A stretch of 64,000 nucleotides of DNA. Origin: JACKAQ01 sp020634975 [NCBI: Calditrichia bacterium]. GTDB lineage: Bacteria; Calditrichota; Calditrichia; RBG-13-44-9. The stretch covers positions 62,001 through 126,000 of the forward strand of contig JACKAQ010000004.1 in NCBI GenBank assembly GCA_020634975.1. Reading direction: 5' to 3'. The stretch's first letter is position 1, and each line of letters starts with the position of its first letter. Positions 36,172 through 44,529 of the stretch are shown here, in pieces. The notes beneath the pieces were generated by a model. It was not told the origin of the DNA and ran no database searches. It was given only the letters and a program-made list of their open reading frames with translations. A program made the translations under genes and the position numbers.

Positions 36172-36921
36172 ATGCAACAACCCGTTATTCTGATTACCGG
36201 CGCAAGTCGCGGCATCGGTGCAGCAACCGCAACTTTGGCTGCGCATAATGGTTACGCTGTTTGCATCAATTATAATAAAAATAAAACGGCTGCGGAAGCG
36301 CTCGTCCGCCAAATTAAGGATTTGGGCGTTCGTGTGATGGCCGTAAAAGCAGATGTTGCCAACGAAACCGAAGTGCAGCAAATGTTCCGAAACATCGATA
36401 GCACATTCGGGCGATTGGATGCGTTGGTGAACAACGCGGGCATTCTCGAAAAGCAAACCACTGTTCAACAGATTGATGCTGCGCGGCTGCAACGGGTATT
36501 TGCAACCAACGTGTTCGGCAGCTTTTTGTGTGCGCGGGAAGCCGTTAAACGAATGTCTGTCCAAAACGGCGGGCGCGGTGGCGCGATTGTAAATGTTTCG
36601 TCCGGTGCTTCCCGGCTCGGTTCGCCGGGTGAATATGTAGATTATGCGGCATCGAAAGGCGCAATCGACACATTAACCATCGGTTTGGCAAAAGAAGTTG
36701 CGGCGTCCGGCATCCGCGTGAATGCGGTTCGCCCGGGATTTATTTATACCGATATTCACGCCAGTGGCGGGGAGCCGGGCAGAGTCGATCGCATCAAAAA
36801 CAGCATTCCGTTACAGCGCGGTGGAAATGCTATCGAAGTTGCTAAAGCCATTTTGTGGTTGTTGTCGGATGAATCATCGTATTCAACCGGTGCAATTCTG
36901 GATGTAACCGGCGGCAAATAA
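36172..36921 (+). CDS. Short-chain dehydrogenase/reductase (FabG-like)
   Basis: The 249-residue classical SDR has the NAD(P) loop TGASRGIG (9-16), NNAG, the catalytic Ser in VNVSSGAS, the YAASK active site, and the PG motif VRPGFIYTDIH after it. DVTGGK closes the chain as in 3-oxoacyl-ACP reductase relatives. The arginine in the loop and NYNKNK after the second strand suggest NADPH use. The ATG at 36172 matches the family start; an ATG at 36136 would add 12 residues. The substrate cannot be told from sequence; a 3-ketoacyl or sugar-type substrate is possible. Confidence 0.85.
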   Translation: MQQPVILITGASRGIGAATATLAAHNGYAVCINYNKNKTAAEALVRQIKDLGVRVMAVKADVANETEVQQMFRNIDSTFGRLDALVNNAGILEKQTTVQQIDAARLQRVFATNVFGSFLCAREAVKRMSVQNGGRGGAIVNVSSGASRLGSPGEYVDYAASKGAIDTLTIGLAKEVAASGIRVNAVRPGFIYTDIHASGGEPGRVDRIKNSIPLQRGGNAIEVAKAILWLLSDESSYSTGAILDVTGGK

Positions 36922-36979
36922 TTTTTTTGCAATCCATTTCAAATAACAATATTGTATGAATTAGCAGAAAGGTCTTCCG

Positions 36980-37333
36980 ATGGAGCACACCAAATATCAT
37001 TATCAGGCGATTGTGACCAGCGTTTACGACGGCGATACCTGCACGGTGGATATTGATCTGGGTTTCAGTATGTGGATAAAAGGCGAAAAGCTGCGGCTCT
37101 TTCGGATCAACGCACCGGAAATTCGCGGCGCTGAGCGCGAAAAAGGACTGGTGTCGCGCGATTTTTTGCGCGAGCTGATCGACGGAAAAGAGATTCTTGT
37201 GGAAACCATCAAAGATAAAAAAGGGAAATACGGTCGTTATCTCGCCGAAATCTGGCTGGAAACACCGGACGGCTGGCTGAACATCAACACACATCTGGTT
37301 GAAAACGGACAAGCCGTTTTTGCTGAATATTGA
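36980..37333 (+). CDS. Staphylococcal-nuclease-like domain protein
   Basis: The 117-residue protein is a minimal SNase (thermonuclease-like) domain. It shows VTSVYDGDTCTVDIDLG (calcium-site Asp in DGDT), RLFRINAPEIRG, KGLVSRDFLREL and YGRYLAEIWL with the second catalytic arginine. In Staphylococcus nuclease the third motif is VDTPE; here Asn and Ala replace the Asp and Thr of the Ca/nucleophile site. Such variants exist among bacterial and phage relatives and may have altered activity. No signal peptide is present, so it is probably cytoplasmic. It follows the SDR gene by 58 bp on the same strand. Confidence 0.82.
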   Translation: MEHTKYHYQAIVTSVYDGDTCTVDIDLGFSMWIKGEKLRLFRINAPEIRGAEREKGLVSRDFLRELIDGKEILVETIKDKKGKYGRYLAEIWLETPDGWLNINTHLVENGQAVFAEY

Positions 37334-37364
37334 TTTGCAAAAGTCGTGCGGCGTTAAAAAATAA

Positions 37365-38438
37365 TCACAATGTTGCTCTGTGTTTGATCGCTCGAAACAG
37401 GATGATTGATAAGGTTATCGCCGTCAATGGCAAAACAAAAAACAGCATGGCTGAACTAAAAATGGGCAGCGCATCGTGTTGAGTGGCAGCCAGCACCAGA
37501 TATAATGTGTATGCAATATAATAGCCGAGCAGCAACATGCCTTCCCAGCGCGAAATTTGCCCGTCTGTAAAAAATATCGGGAAACAAACGAATGCTACGG
37601 CAATCATAACGGGAATATCAAACCGGAAAACGGCATCGGAAATGGTGATTCCGTTTGGGGAAACTACGCTACTTAAACCCAATACAACCATAATGTTAAA
37701 CAAATTGCTGCCTACCACATTCCCGACGGCGATATCACGCTCTCCGCGAATGCTCGCGATGATGGATGTGACCACCTCCGGGAGCGATGTGCCGGCTGCA
37801 ATTATCGTCAGCCCGATAATCAACTCGCTGATGCCCAAACGTGTGGCGATAATTACAGCGCTCTCCACCAGCCATCGCGAACCAAAAATCAGCAGTAGTA
37901 AACCGCCAAGCACCATTGTAATATTTAGCAACCACTGTCGTTGCGGAGATTGCCCGTTTGCCGGATTTGATCGAACATCTTCGGTAGAAACCCGCTCTTT
38001 TCTACTCTGGTAAACCAGAAAAATTGTGTAACCGATAAATCCGCAGAACAGCAACAGCCCGTCGATTCGCCCTAAATTGCCATCCATTGCCATAAATAAA
38101 ACCGCTACCGAAATGATAATCATTAGCGGTACATCCAGCCGCACCAGTTGAACAGATACAACCAACGGCGCAATGAGGGCGGAAATACCCAAAATCAACA
38201 GCACGTTAAAAATATTGCTCCCGATGACATTTCCCAAAGCGATACCGGATTGACCGGTCAACACAGCTTTAACGCTGACAGCCAATTCCGGCGCGCTCGT
38301 GCCGAAAGCCACCACTGTCAATCCGATTATCAGCGGCGAGATGCCCAGAGCGCCGGCAATCCGGGATGCACCGCGAACCAAAATTTCAGCGCCAACTATC
38401 AAAAAAACGAGTCCGGAAACAAATAAGAATGCTACCAA
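37365..38438 (-). CDS. CaCA-family sodium/calcium exchanger-type antiporter (YrbG-like)
   Basis: The 357-residue membrane protein has about ten helices and two inverted alpha repeats, as in prokaryotic NCX relatives. Repeat one carries FGTSAPELAVS and GNVIGSNIFN; repeat two carries AGTSLPEVVTS and GNVVGSNLFN. The paired acidic residues in the PE motifs form the ion site. It would exchange Ca2+ for Na+ or H+ at the cytoplasmic membrane. It converges with the SNase-like gene, and 253 bp separate its start from the next gene on the other strand. Confidence 0.93.
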   Translation of the reverse strand: MVAFLFVSGLVFLIVGAEILVRGASRIAGALGISPLIIGLTVVAFGTSAPELAVSVKAVLTGQSGIALGNVIGSNIFNVLLILGISALIAPLVVSVQLVRLDVPLMIIISVAVLFMAMDGNLGRIDGLLLFCGFIGYTIFLVYQSRKERVSTEDVRSNPANGQSPQRQWLLNITMVLGGLLLLIFGSRWLVESAVIIATRLGISELIIGLTIIAAGTSLPEVVTSIIASIRGERDIAVGNVVGSNLFNIMVVLGLSSVVSPNGITISDAVFRFDIPVMIAVAFVCFPIFFTDGQISRWEGMLLLGYYIAYTLYLVLAATQHDALPIFSSAMLFFVLPLTAITLSIILFRAIKHRATL

Positions 38439-38581
38439 AGTATGTCTCTTTCATTTTATGTTTTAAACATTCTATGGAATTTGCTATTTCTTCGGATCAT
38501 CTGCAATAGAATTCGCCGTTGGAAATATCTGAGAAGATTATTCTTGCATTCCTCAATTCAGATTTTTAATTTTTCGCCTAA

Positions 38582-38644
38582 TGCAGCCGGGATCTCTCCT
38601 TAGAAACCTCCCCCCTATATTTAATTTAATTAGACCCGGCTGCA
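38582..38644. repeat. Long-loop inverted repeat
   Basis: Arms TGCAGCCGGG (38582-38591) and CCCGGCTGCA (38635-38644) are exact complements separated by 43 bp. They lie 48 bp before the start of a secreted small protein and upstream of the divergent antiporter. They may form a transcript hairpin or be a protein target. No poly-T tail follows. Confidence 0.55.
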
Positions 38645-38691
38645 GCTTTATTTTTTCTCCGAAACCTTCACCCAAAAGATGAGAAATTATT

Positions 38692-39132
38692 ATGATTCGC
38701 ACGATTGTATTTTTGTTGGCTTGCTGCATTTTCCTGCCGGTTTTTGCACAGGACTGCGATTTTGATTGTACGCTCAAAAAGCATTTGGATGCCATCCAAA
38801 ATCAGGATTACGAAGCGTTTGCCAGTACCGTAACTACCGGTGACAGCATCATGTTTATTTTGCCGAACGGCAAATATTTTGAATCCACAGCTACATTTCA
38901 CGAGTTGATCAAAGGCTGGTTTGCCGAAACAGGCTGGCACTTCAATTATAAAATTATGCGCAAATTTGTGGGAACCGATTTGGCAACAGCGCTGCTTTTG
39001 GTGAGCTACGATGAGGATGACCGGAATGGAAAACCGTATCACATCAACCATTTTTTGAACCTTATTTTCCAAAAAGAAAATGGGGAATGGCGGTTGATTC
39101 ACGATCAAAATACGAAAACAGAACTCGAATAA
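38692..39132 (+). CDS. Exported NTF2/SnoaL-like protein
   Basis: The 146-residue protein has a signal peptide (about 1-19, ending VFAQ). A single domain follows with the NTF2-like pattern: LKKHLDAIQNQDYEAFASTV at the start and GEWRLIHDQNT at the end, as in DUF4440/SnoaL relatives. Such domains bind small ligands or act as hydrolase/isomerase scaffolds. Two cysteines (CDFDC) at the mature N-terminus could form a disulphide. Its function is unknown. It begins 48 bp after a long-loop inverted repeat. Confidence 0.7.
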   Translation: MIRTIVFLLACCIFLPVFAQDCDFDCTLKKHLDAIQNQDYEAFASTVTTGDSIMFILPNGKYFESTATFHELIKGWFAETGWHFNYKIMRKFVGTDLATALLLVSYDEDDRNGKPYHINHFLNLIFQKENGEWRLIHDQNTKTELE

Positions 39133-39219
39133 TTAAAAGTTGCATGCACTTTAATTTACAGATTTGAGTCGTCGTCCCTCGCATTTGAAATCACCGTGTC
39201 ACAATCCGGAGATAGAGTC

Positions 39220-39645
39220 TTGAAATACCCCGAAGTTGAACAATTAGCCAACACTGTAAAACGACTCGGGTTAACATTTGCAATCGGCGAACCATCAGAA
39301 TCACTGGAAAAATTGTTTTACCGGCGAATTGAAATGACCGTTGGCGATGATACTTTTTCTATCCCGGTGATGGACGAATTTGAGGATGTACCCGATTGCA
39401 AACCGGTTGTTATGTTGCAACTGGTGTTGCAGGAATGTGAATTTTTTGAGGACGCAGCGGATTTTTCACATTGGGCGGAAGATGTTGGATTAAATAAATC
39501 GGAGCCTGTGGTTGTCGAAATTTACAATGAGATCGCCGGACTTGTTCCGAAATTGCGGCGTATTTTTGGCGAGAATTTACACGCCATCCCGGTATTTGAA
39601 ATAGAGTTCAACACCGGAATGGCTAAATATTTACGCGATTTTTAA
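39220..39645 (+). CDS. Hypothetical acidic protein
   Basis: A protein of about 141 residues that I do not recognise. It is soluble and acidic, begins KYPEVEQLANTVKRLGLTF, and has alternating strands and helices (YRRIEMTVGDDTFSIPV, VVMLQLVLQECEFFEDAADF). A TTG start at 39220 has GGAG eight bases before it; a GTG at 39196 in the same frame lacks one. It follows the NTF2-like gene by 87 bp on the same strand, and may be cotranscribed with it. No membrane segment or signal peptide. Confidence 0.6.
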   Translation: MKYPEVEQLANTVKRLGLTFAIGEPSESLEKLFYRRIEMTVGDDTFSIPVMDEFEDVPDCKPVVMLQLVLQECEFFEDAADFSHWAEDVGLNKSEPVVVEIYNEIAGLVPKLRRIFGENLHAIPVFEIEFNTGMAKYLRDF

Positions 39646-39679
39646 ATGATGATAAATGGTTAAAAAACAGAGGTTTTTA

Positions 39680-41725
39680 TTACTTTCCTTTGCCGAGACC
39701 GTAAGGTTTGTAGATATATTCTTGTACAGCGTAACCTGAGATATACCAATTTGTAAATGTCGATCCACCGGAGGTTCGCCAATCATTATAATGATAATAT
39801 GCCTCATCAATGAATCTACCTTCAAAGGGATATTCCCAAAAAAGCGGTAGTTCCAAAGCCCAACTATTATTATCTGCTGTCCTGTAATATATTCCCATAG
39901 TAGTATCCGAAGCATCGTCAACGGTGTTAAAATAGCTATTATCAGCCATTTGGGTAGGTGGGTAGTTATTCAAATGAATTTCACGCCCGCGTTCACCATC
40001 AACAAATATAAACGGATTTAACTGCAAATCACTCAAAGGTCTATCGAATTCAATACTCAGGTTGATTGTGTCAATAGGGCTCGCTTGGTAACCTTCCTGT
40101 GTATTAACGGTTGTTGCGCCACCGATGGGCGAAATTAATGAAAGAACATCATCAAAAACGATGATGACGGCATTTGATGACCCCAATTCTGTTCCATTGG
40201 GAGATAGTTGAATATTACCTGTTGTAAGCTGACTCCCGGTTAAGTTTTTGATATTGCTTTCGAGTGTGTTTAATTCAAAACCAAAACCGTTATTTTTGTC
40301 TGAACCAGCCGCACGCACGAGCAACGTAATGAACAAATCAGTTATCTCGTTTGATGAATTGAACCATTTTTCAGTCTTGTAAGAAATTACAAGATCATTG
40401 AAATCCTTATCACCCATGGTTGGCCAATCATCTTCAATAGCCAAGGTTTTATAATCGCTGATTATAATATAAGAACATCTCGGATCACACGGAAATTCAT
40501 CCCAATAATCTGGAATGCCATCGTTATCACAATCGGGTGGCGTTTCAACGGGCGGTACATCTGTCAAGTCTAAAGAATCTGCATCAAAGAAAACAACAAT
40601 ATCGTTAAAATCGTCGTTCATTTTTCCCAGATAATTATCTCGCCGGAGCTGCTCAAATCCCACAAATACTTTGTTTATGGCTAAATCTTTTATCATCACC
40701 ATGTGCTGCTGTTCCGCAGGATCGACTACCTCATTGTATTGCGGATCGGAGTACAGTTGGTAATATCCGGGATCGATGGTGCTATTTGACAAAATGAAAG
40801 AATCGAAAAGCAGTCCCCAGCCAACCTCGGTATTTGCCGGAATGGTTCCCAAAGAAACCGTATTTCCGGGGAGAATCGTGTGCCACCAAGGTTCAGTCGG
40901 ATCGGAAAAAACTTCATATTCAACGTGTGGGAAAATGATATTAAGGTTAATATCTTCCTCTGTTGCCGGCGGGTTGCCAACCGGATAAGTATAATACCCG
41001 AATGAATTTGGGTAACCGGTTCCTTCATGAAGAAAAATCACCGACAAATCCACTTCGCCGATTGTTACAGCGTTTGTTTCATTGCCGGTTGCCACATATT
41101 CGGGATGATAGGTGAATACGCTAACTTCTTCCGGCAATGCGTTGTTCAGAGAGATCAAAACGTCCGCAGGCACTGGTGTGTCCGCGGCTAGATAATCCGG
41201 CGTTCCGCGACTGTCCCATGTGCCCATGTAAAGGATATTTGGCGAATAAATGCTGGTATCGACGGAAAATTTTTTGGGTGTCTGTTTAAATGTTTTTTTG
41301 GCGAATGATTGTTGAACACCTTGCCCCAATCTTAAAACAGCATTTCCCGATGACGGGTTTAAGACCCCCGCATTTTTTATCCCGAAAAATGCGATTTGCA
41401 TATATAGTTCGCGGATGTCAAACGGGACCTCGATAGTAGTTTCGAAAACGCCATCGTTTTCAGTAAATCCCTCAACAATAATATTCGTGGGGAGACCGTC
41501 ATCATCAAATTCATTTGTGGATAAAATACATCGTCGATTGTTTAGCTGTTCCCCGGTTGGCAAAATGGCTTCAAATCGAACGGATAGTGTATTGTTTGTC
41601 TGGTAGGTAAACGTTGCAGGGATTTGGGGGTTATCGCTGCTATCATCGGTGACGAGTTTTTTACAACCTGATCCCAGTAAAATAATTACGATAAGTGCAA
41701 GAAAAACATCCCTTAAGTATCTCAT
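39680..41725 (-). CDS. LruC-domain lipoprotein (DUF4842/DUF4114-like)
   Basis: The 681-residue protein has a lipoprotein signal (LIVIILLGSGC, Cys21). After a beta-rich N-terminal half come a DUF4114-like segment (LGKMNDDFNDIVVFFD), a thrombospondin-like calcium motif (DCDNDGIPDYWDEFP), and the LruC C-terminal domain with LAIEDDWPTMGDKDFNDLVISY. LruC proteins are large exported FCB and Leptospira surface lipoproteins of unknown job. The acidic DxDxDG and DFND motifs imply calcium binding. The ATG at 41725 is used; an in-frame ATG at 41734 is close. The gene stands alone between convergent and terminator-bounded neighbours. Confidence 0.8.
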   Translation of the reverse strand: MRYLRDVFLALIVIILLGSGCKKLVTDDSSDNPQIPATFTYQTNNTLSVRFEAILPTGEQLNNRRCILSTNEFDDDGLPTNIIVEGFTENDGVFETTIEVPFDIRELYMQIAFFGIKNAGVLNPSSGNAVLRLGQGVQQSFAKKTFKQTPKKFSVDTSIYSPNILYMGTWDSRGTPDYLAADTPVPADVLISLNNALPEEVSVFTYHPEYVATGNETNAVTIGEVDLSVIFLHEGTGYPNSFGYYTYPVGNPPATEEDINLNIIFPHVEYEVFSDPTEPWWHTILPGNTVSLGTIPANTEVGWGLLFDSFILSNSTIDPGYYQLYSDPQYNEVVDPAEQQHMVMIKDLAINKVFVGFEQLRRDNYLGKMNDDFNDIVVFFDADSLDLTDVPPVETPPDCDNDGIPDYWDEFPCDPRCSYIIISDYKTLAIEDDWPTMGDKDFNDLVISYKTEKWFNSSNEITDLFITLLVRAAGSDKNNGFGFELNTLESNIKNLTGSQLTTGNIQLSPNGTELGSSNAVIIVFDDVLSLISPIGGATTVNTQEGYQASPIDTINLSIEFDRPLSDLQLNPFIFVDGERGREIHLNNYPPTQMADNSYFNTVDDASDTTMGIYYRTADNNSWALELPLFWEYPFEGRFIDEAYYHYNDWRTSGGSTFTNWYISGYAVQEYIYKPYGLGKGK

Positions 41726-41827
41726 GATTAACATCCGTGTTAAAATTGATAATGATTATTTAACCATATTTTTTATCGGAATATTGGGCAGGGATATTAG
41801 CGAGAATATAATATTGTGAAAGATAGA

Positions 41828-41861
41828 TAAAAAAATCGCCCGATTTGGTAACCGGGCGATT
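41828..41861 (-). terminator. Intrinsic terminator of the ATP-grasp gene
   Basis: On the minus strand a 9-bp stem (arms at 41853-41861 and 41834-41842, AATCGCCCG with CGGGCGATT) with a 10-base loop is followed by TTTTTTTA. It lies 166 bp after the end of the ATP-grasp gene. Confidence 0.75.
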
Positions 41862-42026
41862 CATCATCCGGTGGTTACACCGAGATGTTGCAGGGATGGT
41901 ATGCTGGTATCTTTTTTTCTCGAATTTTTCACTGGAATCAAAATTCAGTGAACTGTTCAAATATCAAGTTAAACAGCCACAAGTTCGTGATAAACATTGA
42001 TTAATCAAAATATTTTTTTTGAAATA

Positions 42027-43244
42027 TTACGATGTCGGGCGTTCCGGCGCCGGCATTTTTGTGTGGAAATCGCTATCGAACCGGAATGCGTATTGATCGA
42101 GCAATTCGATGATTCTTTCGTATTTGTCGGATTGAATAATCAGCCCCGCATGATGGTGCCGGTTCATGCGCCAAACCACTTCCGGATCGCTATATGCCGT
42201 TGTATCCGGATGCTCCTGTTTTGCCAGCGTGGTAATTATTCCGCCGTAATCGTTGCGAACTGTTGGTAATTCATACATTTTTCCGTTTGGCAACGATTCC
42301 AGCCGTGCCCACTCCCGCCACAAATTGATGCCGCTGGATGCCTCAACCATCTCCGCGAGATGCGCCCCACCGACCCGTGCGGATGTTTCCAGAAAATAAA
42401 ACCGTCCGTCCGATTTTGCTTTGATGTATTCCGTGTGCGAAACCCCGCGAATCAATCCCAACGAGTTGAGCAGTTCGCGATTGAGCCGGTTCAGTTCAAC
42501 TTCGTCGGCGGAGCCGTGCAGAACGGTGTGGCTGCGGAATATGCCGCCTTCGTGGGTAACTTCCCACGGCGTTGCCATATATTTGCTTACGCGATTGAAC
42601 AACACCTGGCCATCCACCATAATGGCATCCACGTGATACACTTCGCCGGGAATAAATTGCTCAACGAGATAGTGCGATTGCTCATCGCCGAGTGTGTTTA
42701 CAAAATCCCAGAATTCCTGCGCATTGAACGCTTTTTTGATACCCACAGCCGACGCCTGCATCCGGGGCTTGATCACCCACGGTCCCGGAACGGCGGCAAG
42801 ATATTGGTTAACCCGCTCATGATTCAGCACATGCTCAAACGGCGGCACCAGAATGCCGTCTTCGTGGGCTTTTTTGCGCATGGAAAGCTTATCGCGGAAA
42901 TAGCGGGTGCGGGTATCGCCCATGCCCGGAACGCGCAAATGCTCGCGGAGCGCAGCTGCTTTTTCCAGATCAAAATCGTCCATCGGAACGATGCGGTCGA
43001 TATGTTCAGTGCGCGCCATAAAACTGACGCCTTTGATCATGTTTTCGATATCCCATTCGTAATCCGGTTCGTCCATGTAAAAAATTTCATCGATGCTTTC
43101 GCGGGGCCAGTTTTCGTGCTCCAACGATTTTGCCGTGAGCAACAACACCCGGCAACCCTGCCGTTTGCATTCCCGCAAAAACTCCTCGCCTTTAAAGTAA
43201 CAGGCAATGCACAAAATAGTGATGGGTCTATGATTATTTGACAT
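42027..43244 (-). CDS. ATP-grasp domain protein
   Basis: The 405-residue protein has an N-terminal Rossmann-like preATP-grasp part (ITILCIACYFKGEEFLREC) and an ATP-grasp core: GPWVIKPRMQASAVGIKKA (about 153-171), LVEQFIPGEVYHVDAIM and FLETSARVGGAHLAEMVE, where the magnesium-binding Glu and the Asn/Arg region are expected. The family joins a carboxylate to an amine, thiol or hydroxyl through an acyl phosphate. The substrate here is unknown; relatives include carbamoyl-phosphate-synthase-like and dipeptide-forming enzymes. No biosynthetic partner gene is adjacent. Followed by an intrinsic terminator. Confidence 0.85.
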   Translation of the reverse strand: MSNNHRPITILCIACYFKGEEFLRECKRQGCRVLLLTAKSLEHENWPRESIDEIFYMDEPDYEWDIENMIKGVSFMARTEHIDRIVPMDDFDLEKAAALREHLRVPGMGDTRTRYFRDKLSMRKKAHEDGILVPPFEHVLNHERVNQYLAAVPGPWVIKPRMQASAVGIKKAFNAQEFWDFVNTLGDEQSHYLVEQFIPGEVYHVDAIMVDGQVLFNRVSKYMATPWEVTHEGGIFRSHTVLHGSADEVELNRLNRELLNSLGLIRGVSHTEYIKAKSDGRFYFLETSARVGGAHLAEMVEASSGINLWREWARLESLPNGKMYELPTVRNDYGGIITTLAKQEHPDTTAYSDPEVVWRMNRHHHAGLIIQSDKYERIIELLDQYAFRFDSDFHTKMPAPERPTS

Positions 43245-43345
43245 CGGTGAATTCTCCGCCGCCGGTTTAAATAGTTGTAAATTAGTAAGTTAAAAAAATG
43301 ATTTTGTTGTAAAACGATCCTGCAGATGTTGGGAAATTTCAAAAA

Positions 43346-44290
43346 TTATCCGGTGAATTTGCCGCTGCGCAACCGCTGCGATTCCATGAGTTCCAGTTCC
43401 CGAGCACCGGAAATCACCACTTTGGCATCCGGCACAAAATTCAGTTTGTTATCCAGCCGTTCGTAATTCACCACGTTTAAAATCACTTTCATGGCGTTTA
43501 GACGGGCTTTGTGTTTGTTATCCGAACGGATGATCGTCCACGGGCATTCCACGGTGCTGGTGCGTTTGAGCATGCGATATTTCATTTCAGTGAAATCGTC
43601 CCAGCGATCTTGCGCCTGCAAATCCACTTCGCTGAGTTTCCATTGGCGAAGCTTGTCGTTTTTCCGGCGTTCAAACCGGCGTTTTTGCTCATCTTTGGTA
43701 ACGCTGAAATATAATTTGATGAGGATTGTGCCCTGGCGAACCAAATCTTTCTCAAAACCGATCACCCCGTGCATGAAATTTTCATATTCTTCATCAGTGC
43801 AAAAACCGAAAACCGGCTCCACCATTGCGCGGTTATACCAGCTCCGGTCGAACAACACAATTTCGCCGCCGTGCGGGAATTCCGCAACATATCGCTGGAA
43901 AAACCACTGGGTTTTTTGCTCCTCGGTGGGTCTGCCCAACGCGACAACGCGATAATGCTTTTCATTCATATAACGGGTTACCCTGCGAATGGTGCCGCCT
44001 TTTCCGGCTGCGTCTCGCCCTTCGAACAGGATAATCATTTTCTGTCCGGTTTTTTCCAGCGTTTGCTGCATTTTGATCAGCTCCGCTTGATAGGGCTTAA
44101 GCTCCTTTTCCTGAAGATACTTACTTACTGCTTTTCGATACAGTTTTTTGTTGGTGATGGCGTTGTCTTTCAGGGATTTGTATTCGCGGATCAGTTGATC
44201 ATATTCGATGGTTTCCCCGTCAATTTCCACCATTTTTGAGTTACTTTTTTCGATTTCGTCTGTTTGAAGTGACCCGTTATCCGGTTCCAT
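43346..44290 (-). CDS. ppk2: Polyphosphate kinase 2 family protein
   Basis: PPK2 enzymes use polyphosphate to phosphorylate nucleotides, typically ADP or GDP. The 314-residue protein has Walker A GRDAAGKGGT (91-100), the lid-side arginines in RRVTRYMNEKHYRVVALGRPTEEQ, Walker B with FDRSWYNRAMVEPVFGFC, and the conserved KLYFSVTKDEQKRRFERR and WKLSEVDLQAQDRWDDF blocks. The single domain and length fit class I (ADP-phosphorylating) best. The start at 44290 gives a short acidic N-terminal extension. It precedes the ATP-grasp gene by about 100 bp on the same strand; no shared function is evident. Confidence 0.93.
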   Translation of the reverse strand: MEPDNGSLQTDEIEKSNSKMVEIDGETIEYDQLIREYKSLKDNAITNKKLYRKAVSKYLQEKELKPYQAELIKMQQTLEKTGQKMIILFEGRDAAGKGGTIRRVTRYMNEKHYRVVALGRPTEEQKTQWFFQRYVAEFPHGGEIVLFDRSWYNRAMVEPVFGFCTDEEYENFMHGVIGFEKDLVRQGTILIKLYFSVTKDEQKRRFERRKNDKLRQWKLSEVDLQAQDRWDDFTEMKYRMLKRTSTVECPWTIIRSDNKHKARLNAMKVILNVVNYERLDNKLNFVPDAKVVISGARELELMESQRLRSGKFTG

Positions 44291-44529
44291 TTTACGCCCC
44301 CTGTTACGTCAAAAATTCCTGAATTCTTACAATAAAAGGTTACAAATTAGTATTGAATATTAATCAAAAATCGGATGTTATCCAAAAGTTTCCATTTTGA
44401 ATGCAAACGAAAATCTTTCGAAAAGTGAAAATGTTGGCAAGAAAATGGGTTTTTAGGATAAATGAATAATGGATCGCTGTCGTCTAAATGCAAACGACCC
44501 AAAAATGAATGTTACCAACGAGGTATGAG

